This document shows positions 38,872 through 49,213 of a DNA stretch of 64,000 nt, one piece after another. Numbering within the stretch: position 1 is the first letter of the stretch; every line of letters begins with the position of its first letter. This DNA is from Alteromonas naphthalenivorans (GTDB taxonomy: Bacteria > Pseudomonadota > Gammaproteobacteria > Enterobacterales > Alteromonadaceae): assembly GCF_000213655.1 (NCBI RefSeq), contig NC_015554.1, positions 2,108,001-2,172,000 of the forward strand, written 5' to 3'. The translations under genes were made by a program, and so were the position numbers. A model generated the notes under the pieces. The model saw only the letters and a program-made list of their open reading frames with translations. It searched no databases and was not told the origin of the DNA.

Positions 38872-40749
38872 TTAGATTTTAGATTTTACTTCGTCTATCC
38901 ACATCGACATCTTGTCACTCAAGATAGGCATTGGCATTGCCCCATCGGTCAGTATATTGCTGTGGAACGCTTTAATATCGAAGTCGTCACCTAAGGCTTC
39001 TGTGGCTTGATTACGTAAATGTCTGATATGACGTTCTCCCACTTTATACGCTAACGCTTGACCAGGAATAGAAATATAACGTTCTACTTCTGCCACCGCA
39101 TCAGACTCAGCCATTGATGAGTTATCAAGCATATACGCAATGGCCTTTTCGCGGCTCCACCCCTTAGCATGCAGCCCTGTATCAACCACCAGGCGCATAG
39201 CACGAAGCTGTTCGTCGTTTAGTCGTCCGTACCACATGTAGGGGTCGGTAAACATGCCAAGCTCTTTTCCTAAGCTTTCCGCATACAAGGCCCAGCCTTC
39301 ACTGAACACGGTATAGCCGTTGAATTTTCTAAACAAAGGTAAACCTTCCACTTCTTGCTGAATAGCTATTTGGAAGTGATGACCAGGCGCCGCTTCGTGA
39401 ATACTAAGGGTTTCCAAACTAAACTTTGGCTGCGCTTTTAAATCACGAGTGTTGATATAGAAAATGCCGGGTCTACTGCCATCAGGGGCAGGAGACATGT
39501 AGCTAGCTGCTGCCGATGACGCTTCACGATAAGGTTCTACCGCTTTTACAATATAATCAGCTTTCGGAAATACGCTGAAAAGCTTGGGCAAACGGGCGTC
39601 TATATCCTTTTTCACGTCGGTGTACGCTTTAATTAAGGCTTCATCAGACTCGAAGTAGAATTTATCGTCAGTACGAAGATGGTCGAAGAACGCCGCTAGG
39701 TTTCCTTCAAAGCCCACGATTTCTTTGACCGCTTTCATTTCACCTAATATGCGCGACACTTCAGATAACCCAAACTCATGCACTTCATCGGCACTCAGCG
39801 CTAAGGTGGTATTGTCTTTAATTTTGTACTCGTACCACGCCTTTCCGTTCGGTAAATCTGAGTAACCTACGGTAGCGCGAGTGTGGGGCAAGTATTCTTC
39901 TACTACGAAGTCGTGCAATTTTTGATACGAAGGTACAATCATTTCAGTGATCATTCCTTCATAGGCTGCGGCTAAACGCGCTTTTTCATCGTCGCTAATG
40001 TTTTCATTTGTTTCAAGCTGTTTTACTGGACCGTAAAACACACTCTCAGAGGCCTTTTTAACAACGTGAGCACTTAACTGCGGCACCATTTTTTCGGTGA
40101 TAGCAGTCGGTAAAACCACGCCTTCCTCAATGCCTTTTTTCATATACTGGATTACGCTATCGATAAACGCTACGTAGCCTTTAGTACGTGAAGTAAAGTT
40201 TTCGTAGTCTTTTACCGTAACAAACGGCTGGGCAGATTGACCCGAGCCCAGCATGGGGAAAAAAGTATGCACACCATACATTTGATTAATTGGCATGTAC
40301 TGGCTACCAAACTCGTATCCCGCAATGCGGTGTTCTCTGTCGTTTTTGAAAATATGGTAGCTGATCCAGTCTTGCCCAGAAAGTTTAGACGCATCAATAG
40401 CATTAATGGCTGCTAAATACGTTTGCTCGTGCGCCTTTGATTTTGCGATAGACGCCTCGCTTAACGGCTCGTTAAACTTATCGTTATAATCGCTCACGCC
40501 ATAAAATGTCGCCATTACTGGGTTTTGTTCCAACGACTCGTTGAAATATTTAAGCGTTAAGGCGGCTAATTTTTCTGCCTCGGTTTTATTTGCATCCACT
40601 TCCATGATGTCTTTAGTTTCACTAACCGCAGACTGCAGTTGTGTAGAAACCGCTGTATTGTCATTGTCTTGCTGATGCCCTAATGCGGATGCAGCCATTA
40701 AGCCGCTCACTATGGCAGCACTAAGTAAACTTATCTTCATTGTTTTCAT
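38872..40749 (-). CDS. DUF885 family secreted hydrolase
   Basis: A 625-residue exported protein with a signal peptide (about 1-24, ending SALG). It has the DUF885 signature: a metallopeptidase-like SIHEAAPGHHFQIAIQQE near residue 450, followed by FSEGWALYAESLG, giving HExxxxHH plus a downstream Glu as probable zinc ligands. Members are thought to be periplasmic or secreted metallopeptidases; the substrate is not known. It is monocistronic, convergent with lipA and divergent from ansA across 163 bp. Confidence 0.9.
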   Translation of the reverse strand: MKTMKISLLSAAIVSGLMAASALGHQQDNDNTAVSTQLQSAVSETKDIMEVDANKTEAEKLAALTLKYFNESLEQNPVMATFYGVSDYNDKFNEPLSEASIAKSKAHEQTYLAAINAIDASKLSGQDWISYHIFKNDREHRIAGYEFGSQYMPINQMYGVHTFFPMLGSGQSAQPFVTVKDYENFTSRTKGYVAFIDSVIQYMKKGIEEGVVLPTAITEKMVPQLSAHVVKKASESVFYGPVKQLETNENISDDEKARLAAAYEGMITEMIVPSYQKLHDFVVEEYLPHTRATVGYSDLPNGKAWYEYKIKDNTTLALSADEVHEFGLSEVSRILGEMKAVKEIVGFEGNLAAFFDHLRTDDKFYFESDEALIKAYTDVKKDIDARLPKLFSVFPKADYIVKAVEPYREASSAAASYMSPAPDGSRPGIFYINTRDLKAQPKFSLETLSIHEAAPGHHFQIAIQQEVEGLPLFRKFNGYTVFSEGWALYAESLGKELGMFTDPYMWYGRLNDEQLRAMRLVVDTGLHAKGWSREKAIAYMLDNSSMAESDAVAEVERYISIPGQALAYKVGERHIRHLRNQATEALGDDFDIKAFHSNILTDGAMPMPILSDKMSMWIDEVKSKI

Positions 40750-40912
40750 TATAAAAATAACCTGTCGTATATTTATTATTGATTTACGGCCTAATATTGC
40801 CTGTTACCGCCTATTGATTACAAGGTTTTTGCGCGAACAGGATGACTTTACTTTATGTGCTGTTAGAATGCCGTCATTCTGCCTAAACCCACAAAAGAAG
40901 TGAGGTTACGCA

Positions 40913-41920
40913 ATGCGTAAACATATCTATATTGCCTACACAGGCGGCACCATCGGGATGAAACCATCAGATCATGGTTATATTCCTGCAGCTGGGTTCC
41001 TTGGTGATACATTGAATGACATGCCTGAGTTTCATCGTAGTGAAATGCCATTATTCACACTGCATGAGTACGATAACCTGATTGATTCATCGGATATGGA
41101 CCCTTCTGATTGGCAGCGCATTGCCGATGATATTGCAGAAAACTATGATAAATACGACGGATTCATCATCTTGCATGGCACAGATACCATGGCGTATACA
41201 GCCTCGGCATTGAGCTTTATGCTGGAAGACTTAACCAAGCCTGTGATAGTTACTGGTTCACAAATTCCTCTTGCAGAGCTGCGTTCTGACGGTCAAGTTA
41301 ACCTGCTAAACGCGCTTTACGTTGCGGCTAATTTCCCCATTGCAGAAGTCGGTTTGTTTTTCAATAACCGCTTATTACGGGGAAATCGCAGTCGTAAGGT
41401 AGATGCCGATGGATTCAGTGCCTTCGATTCACCTAACTTCCCACCACTTCTTGAAGCAGGTATTAACATCCGCCTTAAAGCCGGTGAACTTGCCACTAAG
41501 TCAGATAAACCCCTGAAGGTTTCGAGTGTAAAAGCTCAGCCCATTGGTATGGTAAGTTTGTACCCTGGCATTTCTTCAGAAGTGCTTAAAAATACCTTGC
41601 AACAACCGGTAAATGCACTCATTTTATTAAGTTACGGCGTGGGAAATGCCCCCCAAAGCCCAGCCCTAATTGCTCAATTAGAATATGCAAGGGACAGGCA
41701 AATACCGGTGCTTAATTGCACCCAGTGTATGCGCGGTCGCGTCAACATGGGCGGGTATGCCACTGGGCATGGTTTACAAGAAGTGGGCGTGTTATCTGGC
41801 AGCGATATGACCCCCGAAGCAGCATTGGCAAAATTACATTATTTATTAAGTAAGAATCTGCCGTTTGAAACCATTAAAGCCAAGCTTACCCAAAACCTCT
41901 GCGGCGAGCTAAGCGAATAG
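40913..41920 (+). CDS. ansA: Type I (cytoplasmic) L-asparaginase
   Basis: A 335-residue asparaginase hydrolysing L-asparagine to aspartate and ammonia. The first catalytic threonine is in IAYTGGTIGMK near residue 12 and the second in LHGTDTMAYTAS near 90, with the catalytic Lys in the ITGSQIPL-type segment following. There is no signal peptide, matching the low-affinity cytosolic AnsA. It is followed nine bases later by the DUF2797 gene, so the two may be co-transcribed. Confidence 0.95.
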   Translation: MRKHIYIAYTGGTIGMKPSDHGYIPAAGFLGDTLNDMPEFHRSEMPLFTLHEYDNLIDSSDMDPSDWQRIADDIAENYDKYDGFIILHGTDTMAYTASALSFMLEDLTKPVIVTGSQIPLAELRSDGQVNLLNALYVAANFPIAEVGLFFNNRLLRGNRSRKVDADGFSAFDSPNFPPLLEAGINIRLKAGELATKSDKPLKVSSVKAQPIGMVSLYPGISSEVLKNTLQQPVNALILLSYGVGNAPQSPALIAQLEYARDRQIPVLNCTQCMRGRVNMGGYATGHGLQEVGVLSGSDMTPEAALAKLHYLLSKNLPFETIKAKLTQNLCGELSE

Positions 41921-41929
41921 GAATACACC

Positions 41930-42772
41930 ATGACCACATCTTATAGCGGTGCGCTTAGAAAAATGCGCACTCATGCTGACGACAACAACACGGTAAACTA
42001 CCAGCTTCCTATTGGAGAACACAAGGTAGATATAAACCCAGTTATCGGCCAAAAGGTTTCCCTAGATTTTACGGGCGACATTAACTGCGTACATTGCAAT
42101 AGAAAGACCAAAAAAAGCTTTAGCCAAGGCTATTGCTACCCTTGCTTAATTTCATTAGCCCAATGCGATAGCTGTATTATTAAACCTGAAAAATGTCACT
42201 ACCACGAAGGAACATGTCGAGAACCGCAATGGGGCGAAGAACACTGCTTTAGCGAGCACTTTGTGTACTTAGCTAACACCGGCAATGTAAAAGTCGGCAT
42301 CACTCGCCACGTTACTGATGGGGTATCGTCCCGCTGGATGGATCAGGGTGCTACCCAAGCCACGGTCATGTTACGCGTAACAGACAGGCTCACCAGCGGC
42401 CTAGTGGAAATGCTTTGCAAAGAGCATATTGGCGATAAAACCAATTGGCGCACTATGTTGAAAAGTGCACCAGATCAGGTTGATTTACTTGAGGTAAAAG
42501 CCACTATATTGTCGAAAATTGCTGATGGATTAGCTCAAATTCAGCAGACAAAAGGGATACAAGCGGTGTCTGAAGCCGATGGTGAAGTGCATAACATTCA
42601 CTACCCTGTTGATACTTATCCTGAAAAAATCAAATCGATTAACTTAGATAAAACCCCAGAATTTGAAGGCGTACTCACTGGAATTAAAGGCCAGTATTGG
42701 ATGCTGGATGGCGACCGTGTTATCAATATCCGTAAATACGCCGGATACAATGTAAATCTGCATGTAGGATAA
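41930..42772 (+). CDS. DUF2797 zinc-ribbon protein, GIY-YIG-like core
   Basis: A 280-residue protein of the uncharacterised DUF2797 family. Cysteine pairs at about residues 45-110 (CVHC, GYCYPC, CDSC, CHYHEGTC) suggest one or two zinc ribbons. The central part, FVYLANTGNVKVGITRH followed by SSRW, then VEMLCKEHIGDKTNW, follows the spacing of the Y, GxT, R, E and N residues of GIY-YIG nucleases, though this is my reading, not an established assignment. A C-terminal beta domain follows (PEFEGVLTGIKGQYW). A nucleic-acid role is plausible. It lies nine bases after ansA and is followed by a tandem repeat. Confidence 0.8.
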   Translation: MTTSYSGALRKMRTHADDNNTVNYQLPIGEHKVDINPVIGQKVSLDFTGDINCVHCNRKTKKSFSQGYCYPCLISLAQCDSCIIKPEKCHYHEGTCREPQWGEEHCFSEHFVYLANTGNVKVGITRHVTDGVSSRWMDQGATQATVMLRVTDRLTSGLVEMLCKEHIGDKTNWRTMLKSAPDQVDLLEVKATILSKIADGLAQIQQTKGIQAVSEADGEVHNIHYPVDTYPEKIKSINLDKTPEFEGVLTGIKGQYWMLDGDRVINIRKYAGYNVNLHVG

Positions 42773-42882
42773 AGTTTGGGATAAGAGGTGGCTCAAATTG
42801 TAACACCGCCCCTTCCCGCGCAATCCGTGCAGATAATGTTGTCCTATACTTTGTCTGCACGGTTAGCTTTCTGCCTAAGCGT

Positions 42883-43022
42883 GTAACATAAAGTTTGTAA
42901 CGCAAAGCTCGTAACGTTAATCTCGTAGCGCTAATCTCGTAGCGTTAATCTCTTAGCAATAACCTTGTAATGCAAAGCTCGTCACATAAACCTCTTAGCA
43001 CCAACCCTATAGCATAAAGCGT
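42883..43022. repeat. Ten head-to-tail copies of a degenerate 14-bp repeat
   Basis: Starting at 42883, every 14 bases begins with a variant of GTAAC or GTAGC and ends in AAnCTC or AAAGCTC. Examples are GTAACGCAAAGCTC, GTAACGTTAATCTC, GTAGCGCTAATCTC and GTAGCGTTAATCTC. Ten copies fill the space between the DUF2797 gene and the 3' end of the nitroreductase gene. The outer copies are more diverged. The period is not a multiple of three, so it is not coding. Confidence 0.85.
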
Positions 43023-43056
43023 GAAACTGCCGTCCAGCATTCAAAAAGCTAGGGGG

Positions 43057-43608
43057 TTAGCGCCAATATTCAAAGTAGTCAGAAGTATCACGTTCGGGTT
43101 TCGCCGCAGGTTCAAACGCTGGCGTACCTAAATATAAAAACCCAACTATCTCGTCGTCATCGTTTAAATCAAAACCACGCTTTACCGTATCGCAATGGGC
43201 ATAACTTCCCGTTCTCCACATGCCATTAAACCCCTGGGCTACTGCAGCCATTTGCATAGCCATCACCCCACACGATGCAGAAGCAATTTGCTCTACACGG
43301 GGGACTTTTTCATGTTCAACATGCTTAGCAATCGCCACCATAATCATAGGTGCTCGACGAGGTAACTGCACTGCCCGCTCAATTTCTTTCTCAGACTTAT
43401 CGTTATCGATAGCAGATTGCTCATATAAACTGCCTAGTTTATCTAGCCCTTTACCCTCACAAACGATAAAACGCCACGGCGTTAAACACGCATGATCAGG
43501 GGCACGAAGTGCAGCTTGCATAATGTTTTCAAGCGCATCACCTGACGGAGCAGGCGCAGTAAGTCTAGGTTGAGAGCTTCTGTTAAGCAGTAACGTAAGT
43601 GCATCCAT
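43057..43608 (-). CDS. Nitroreductase family protein (YdjA-like)
   Basis: A 183-residue FMN-dependent oxidoreductase of the compact YdjA type. RSSQPRLTAPAPSGDALENIMQAALRAPDH matches the flavin-binding N-terminus, followed by PWRFIVCEG, the LPRRAPMIMVAIAKH strand, EQIASASCGVMAMQMAAVAQGFNGMWRTG, and the closing IVGFLYLGTP. The natural substrate is unknown. It is probably co-transcribed after the DoxX gene, 75 bp upstream. Confidence 0.92.
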   Translation of the reverse strand: MDALTLLLNRSSQPRLTAPAPSGDALENIMQAALRAPDHACLTPWRFIVCEGKGLDKLGSLYEQSAIDNDKSEKEIERAVQLPRRAPMIMVAIAKHVEHEKVPRVEQIASASCGVMAMQMAAVAQGFNGMWRTGSYAHCDTVKRGFDLNDDDEIVGFLYLGTPAFEPAAKPERDTSDYFEYWR

Positions 43609-43683
43609 TTCAGTATCCTATTATCGAACAAAGCGTTATGAAGATCCTACGTTCTATTATGAGAAAAGACCAGCATAGCGGGT

Positions 43684-44313
43684 CTATTTTAGGGGCAGGC
43701 TACCTAAAGTTGTTATCTCGCAACTTAGGGCGAAGTAATCAATACTTACATAGCGACCACCCCCATAGAAAAATAGCACCAGCAGCATCACAAAATAGGT
43801 AGCACCGAATTCAATACCATTATTTAGCACCACTAAACTACCACTGGAAGTAAGCCAATCGTAGTTGCCATACGTTTGCAGTAAAGATTTAGCAGCACTT
43901 AATTTCTCAGGTGCCGCCATGACACTGTCGTTCATCAAAATAGTGCCATCGGCTAGCCAAGATGATGCATCGGCAATGGCTAACCACCCGTTGTCGATGT
44001 GCACGGTGAATATGGCCACTAACATGGTTACCATCAACGGAATAGCCACCAACCTAGTAAGTAAACCGAGTAATAAGAATATACCGCCTACTAACTCAGC
44101 AGCAGTGGCTAGAAAAGCAAGCACGAGCGGAAATGGCAATCCCAATCCATAGTCTTCATTACCAAACCAGTCAACAATGGACGAAAAGCTGCTCGCCTTA
44201 TTCCAACCAGCTTGAATCATGACAGGGGCTAAATAAAGCCTTAACAACAGTAATGGTATTCCATCTGCCACACTTAGTTTTTTAAAGAGGTTCGCGTATA
44301 ATTGCTTTATCAT
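43684..44313 (-). CDS. DoxX family membrane protein
   Basis: A 209-residue inner-membrane protein with four to five hydrophobic helices (PLLLLRLYLAPVMIQAGWNK, FPLVLAFLATAAELVGGIFLLLGL, LVAIPLMVTMLVAIFTVH, YFVMLLVLFFYGGG), matching DoxX. The conserved RLYLAPVMIQAGWNKA and AELVGGIFLLLGLLTR segments are present. Function is uncertain; homologues have been linked to redox partners. The ATG at 44313 has AAGG nine bases upstream, preferred to a TTG two codons earlier. It is divergent from a small gene at 44374. Confidence 0.88.
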   Translation of the reverse strand: MIKQLYANLFKKLSVADGIPLLLLRLYLAPVMIQAGWNKASSFSSIVDWFGNEDYGLGLPFPLVLAFLATAAELVGGIFLLLGLLTRLVAIPLMVTMLVAIFTVHIDNGWLAIADASSWLADGTILMNDSVMAAPEKLSAAKSLLQTYGNYDWLTSSGSLVVLNNGIEFGATYFVMLLVLFFYGGGRYVSIDYFALSCEITTLGSLPLK

Positions 44314-44373
44314 TATCAAGCGCCTTGTTAATGGAGTTTGGTTTTTAACGTATTGTTATAGGAACGTGATGAA

Positions 44374-44583
44374 GTGAATAAACTTTCACTTAACAATAGA
44401 AAACAACCACGGGATACGCAAAAAACATCACCGCTTAAGCGGTTGTTTGTGCGTGGCCACAAAAAAGTAGGCTATAAAAAGACCACTGGCGACTTAATGA
44501 TGCAACTAAGCGCGAATGATCATAAGCACATCGCTGAAGTGATTGCGCAATGGCTAACAGATGACGAGAATGCCCATAAGTGA
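44374..44583 (+). CDS. Small basic protein of unknown function
   Basis: A 69-residue protein starting at GTG. The N-terminal half is strongly basic (LNNRKQPRDTQKTSPLKRLFVRGHKKVGYKK) and the C-terminal half is acidic and helical (SANDHKHIAEVIAQWLTDDENAHK). AGGA lies about ten bases upstream. I do not recognise it. It lies just before sppA and divergent from the DoxX gene, with separate upstream DNA on both sides. Confidence is from reading-frame quality alone. Confidence 0.6.
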   Translation: MNKLSLNNRKQPRDTQKTSPLKRLFVRGHKKVGYKKTTGDLMMQLSANDHKHIAEVIAQWLTDDENAHK

Positions 44584-44684
44584 GTGACTTTGCGGTACAA
44601 TCACAAACAATTACAAATAAGTTAGCGATCTAGTTTCGATTCGGTAACATAATAGAGTTAAACAAACAGAAGGTAATGTAATTT

Positions 44685-46550
44685 ATGGCTGCCAAAGGAA
44701 ACTGGACTAAATCCTTATTTATTGGCCTGTGGACGGTTTTAAACTTCACCCGTAAGCTTTTTTTCAATGTCATTTTTCTGGTGATTTTTGTTGGCATAAT
44801 CATTGCGATTACCTCTCAAGAAGACGACCAACTTACGGTTAAAGCGAATAGTGCGCTTTTACTTACGTTGAACGGACAACTTGTTATTGAAAAAGAGTCT
44901 GTCGATCCCTTTGAACAGTTTTTACAAGATGCCATGGGGTCAGAGCCTGATAACCCAGAAGTGCTAGTGCGTGATGTCGTAAAGGTTATCGAAAACGCTA
45001 AGCAAGACAGACGGATTAAAGCGTTAGTTTTAGACCTTCAAGGTTTATCTGGCGGCGGTTTAGACAAACTTCGCACAGTTGCGCGCGCCATCAACGATTT
45101 CAAAACCTCTGAAAAGCCTGTTTACGCTATTGGTGACTACTACACTAAAGAGCAGTACTACCTTGCGTCTCATGCGAATCACGTTTATCTCAATCCTATG
45201 GGTTCATTACTGCTAGATGGCTATGGTCGTTATGGCATGTATTTCAAAGATTTCCTGGAAAAACTTAAAGTTACTACACATATTTTCCGCGTGGGTACTT
45301 ATAAATCTGCCGTAGAACCACTTATTCGCAACGATATGTCTGAAGCGGCCAAAGAAGCTGAGCGTAAATGGTTAGACGGTTACTGGCAGCAATATAAAGA
45401 AGACGTTGCTGCGGCCCGTGGCATCCCACTTTCCAACTTTGATGAAACCTTGGAAGGCTTACTGGCTAAGTTTGAACAAGCTGGTGGGGATTTTGCAAAT
45501 TACGCATTACAAAATAATTGGGTAGATGCACTAAAAACCCGAGAAGAGGTTCGCGTTGAACTTACCGGTCTTGTGGGCGAAAACGAAGACAATCACGGTG
45601 TTAACGTGACTAACTTTAACACCTACTTGAAAGTCGTTAATCCTCCCCTACCGTCTATCAATAGTGACATCGATAAGGTGGCTATTGTGGTAGCGAAGGG
45701 CACTATTTTAAATGGCAATCAAAAAGCGGGCACCATTGGCGGCGACAGTACTGCACGGTTATTGCGTAAAGCACGTCTAGATGAAAACGTTAAAGCAGTA
45801 GTACTGCAAATAGATTCCCCAGGGGGCAGTACGTTAGGTTCAGAGATTATCCGCCAAGAAGTACTTGAGTTGAAAAACGCAGGTAAACCGGTGGTGGTTT
45901 CTATGAGTACTTACGCTGCATCAGGCGGTTATTGGATTGCAGCAAACGCCGATCGCATTTTTGCCAGCCCAAGCACTATTACTGGCTCTATCGGCGTATT
46001 CGGCATGTTTATGACATACGAAAACTCACTTGATTACTTAGGCATTCATAGTGATGGTGTTGGCTCGAATGAGCTAGCGGGTTTCTCAGCAGTACGCCCT
46101 TTAGCACCAGAATTTGGTCAAATTTTGCAACGTAATGTTGAAACTAGCTACGGTAACTTCTTATCTTTGGTATCGAACGCCCGAGATATGACGGTAGATG
46201 AAGTAGATGACGTTGCACAAGGCCGTGTATGGATTGGTACCGACGCCTTAGAACTTGGACTAGTTGATGAACTGGGCACGCTAGAAGACGCTGTTAATGC
46301 CGCGGCAGAATTCGCTGCACTAGAAAACTACGATACATTCTATGTTCAACGTACACTTTCAGCACAAGAACTGTTTTGGAAAGAGTTCTTCGGTCAAGCC
46401 TTTACGTTTGTTGGAAAGTGGCAGTTTGCTAACTCAGACTCTGCGCTAATTAATGAATTTAAACGTGTATTAGGCGAGTTCAGTATTTTCAACGAACTGA
46501 ACGACCCGATGGGTACCTATATTCTTTGCCTGCAGTGCCAAGTAGAATAA
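44685..46550 (+). CDS. sppA: Signal peptide peptidase SppA (67K type)
   Basis: A 621-residue inner-membrane serine protease that digests cleaved signal peptides. A membrane helix at about 24-45 (FNVIFLVIFVGIIIAITS) anchors it. It has the tandem two-domain layout of the long E. coli-type enzyme: catalytic Lys near residue 208 in FRVGTYKSAVEPL in the first half, and catalytic Ser near 413 in YAASGGYW in the second. SIGVFGMFM follows as usual. sprT starts 25 bp downstream. Confidence 0.97.
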   Translation: MAAKGNWTKSLFIGLWTVLNFTRKLFFNVIFLVIFVGIIIAITSQEDDQLTVKANSALLLTLNGQLVIEKESVDPFEQFLQDAMGSEPDNPEVLVRDVVKVIENAKQDRRIKALVLDLQGLSGGGLDKLRTVARAINDFKTSEKPVYAIGDYYTKEQYYLASHANHVYLNPMGSLLLDGYGRYGMYFKDFLEKLKVTTHIFRVGTYKSAVEPLIRNDMSEAAKEAERKWLDGYWQQYKEDVAAARGIPLSNFDETLEGLLAKFEQAGGDFANYALQNNWVDALKTREEVRVELTGLVGENEDNHGVNVTNFNTYLKVVNPPLPSINSDIDKVAIVVAKGTILNGNQKAGTIGGDSTARLLRKARLDENVKAVVLQIDSPGGSTLGSEIIRQEVLELKNAGKPVVVSMSTYAASGGYWIAANADRIFASPSTITGSIGVFGMFMTYENSLDYLGIHSDGVGSNELAGFSAVRPLAPEFGQILQRNVETSYGNFLSLVSNARDMTVDEVDDVAQGRVWIGTDALELGLVDELGTLEDAVNAAAEFAALENYDTFYVQRTLSAQELFWKEFFGQAFTFVGKWQFANSDSALINEFKRVLGEFSIFNELNDPMGTYILCLQCQVE

Positions 46551-46575
46551 TTAGTCACGTAGGTAAGGTACTACT

Positions 46576-47082
46576 ATAGCAAACCATGATTTAACCTCTC
46601 TACAGCGTCAGCACATTGCTGATGCTGTAGAAGGCTGCTACCAACGCGCTGATGAATATTTTAAGCGCACATTCCCCCGCCCTGCGCTTACCTTTAGACG
46701 CTCTGGTAAAAATGCAGGCACTGCGTTTCTTCAACAAAATCGCATTAACTTACACCCCGAACTATTCAAACAGAATGAACACGAATTTATCGAAGATGTC
46801 ATTCCCCATGAAGTGAGCCATTTACTTACTTGGCAATTATTCAAAAAGGTAAAACCCCACGGTGTGGAATGGCAGGCGATTATGGTTGATGTGTTTAAGC
46901 GTCCGGCTAACGCTACCCACAGTTTTGATGTAAAAGGCGTGATTGGTAAGTTGTTCAACTATGCCTGCCTTTGCAGTTCACACCAACTGACAATAAGACG
47001 ACACAACAAAATTTTAAAAGGGGCGCAGTACAAGTGCCGAAAATGCAATGGCGTACTTGTAGAAGAAAAGTTAGTTAATTAG
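46576..47082 (+). CDS. sprT: SprT family zinc protein, apparently starting at ATA
   Basis: A 168-residue SprT-like metallopeptidase-fold protein. The HEVSH zinc motif (HExxH) is at residues 78-82, preceded by the INLHPELF strand. The C-terminal zinc ribbon has YACLC and CRKC plus the RRHNKILKG segment. The frame aligned to the family extends upstream of any ATG, GTG or TTG. The only suitable codon is ATA at 46576, seven bases after AAGG and followed by GCA AAC CAT; an in-frame TAA lies 12 bases upstream. The first canonical codon, GTG at 46813, would cut the zinc motif. Either a rare non-AUG start or a point change from ATG has happened. Confidence 0.9.
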   Translation: MANHDLTSLQRQHIADAVEGCYQRADEYFKRTFPRPALTFRRSGKNAGTAFLQQNRINLHPELFKQNEHEFIEDVIPHEVSHLLTWQLFKKVKPHGVEWQAIMVDVFKRPANATHSFDVKGVIGKLFNYACLCSSHQLTIRRHNKILKGAQYKCRKCNGVLVEEKLVN

Positions 47083-47138
47083 TTGGTTAATTCGCTAGCT
47101 CGCGAACGTGCTTCGACAAAGTAACAAGCAACCGTATT

Positions 47139-47588
47139 TTAGCGGAACCAATGTTTAGTAAATACATTATCTAAATCATTAAAAGCAGTTTTGAGCAACG
47201 CTGCCAATTCTTTATATTTCGGTTTCGATTTGACCGACGATACATTACAACCTTCAGAGCGCATCTTGCTGTGAATATCTAGATACCAGCTATTTAACTG
47301 CGGTGGTAAGTATTGGTTTGAACGATGACCCAACCACAATAATCCCTGAAGCGGAATACTGAGAAAGAATGCACCTATAGTGATAGTTTGGGGGAAATAG
47401 TCTGTGCCCATGTTCTGAAGTAACAGTGCGCAAGAGAGTATCGCCGCAGGTGGCATGGTCTTTATAGCAAAACGCGTGGCTGCAACCACCCTACATTCAG
47501 GGAAGTAGGCATACAGTTCTTTTTTGACGGGCCAGGTTTTCATGTAGTGCTGGCCATCTTTTAGCATTGTTATCACAGACTGTGACAT
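47139..47588 (-). CDS. yfbV: Ter macrodomain / UPF0208 membrane protein YfbV
   Basis: A 149-residue inner-membrane protein with two helices (PPAAILSCALLLQNMG and TIGAFFLSIPLQGLLWLG). It shows LKDGQHYMKTWP, the RFAIKTMPP segment and QGLLWLGHRS, YfbV family marks. In E. coli the protein limits macrodomain spread around the terminus. The start at 47588 has GAGGTGG upstream and is preferred to 47600. It is convergent with sprT. Confidence 0.93.
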   Translation of the reverse strand: MSQSVITMLKDGQHYMKTWPVKKELYAYFPECRVVAATRFAIKTMPPAAILSCALLLQNMGTDYFPQTITIGAFFLSIPLQGLLWLGHRSNQYLPPQLNSWYLDIHSKMRSEGCNVSSVKSKPKYKELAALLKTAFNDLDNVFTKHWFR

Positions 47589-49160
<1,572 letters not shown>

Positions 49161-49174
49161 GCCTTGTTCGATTT

Positions 49175-49210
49175 CAAGCCCTGCCATTTTCAGGGCTTGA
49201 TGTCTTTCCT
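49175..49210 (+). terminator. Hairpin after trxB, possible terminator
   Basis: CAAGCCCTG (49175-49183) and CAGGGCTTG (49191-49199) form a perfect 9-bp stem with a seven-base loop. The following ATGTCTTTCCTTTT is T-rich but not uniform. aat starts at 49214, so read-through is likely. Confidence 0.5.
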
Positions 49211-49213
49211 TTT

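Noticed and set aside
42883..43022. CRISPR array
   Set aside because: The 14-bp units are contiguous with no spacers between them, and no cas gene is nearby.
46813..47082. sprT as an 89-residue protein starting at GTG 46813
   Set aside because: It would start inside the HEVSH zinc motif, while the upstream frame aligns to the SprT family.
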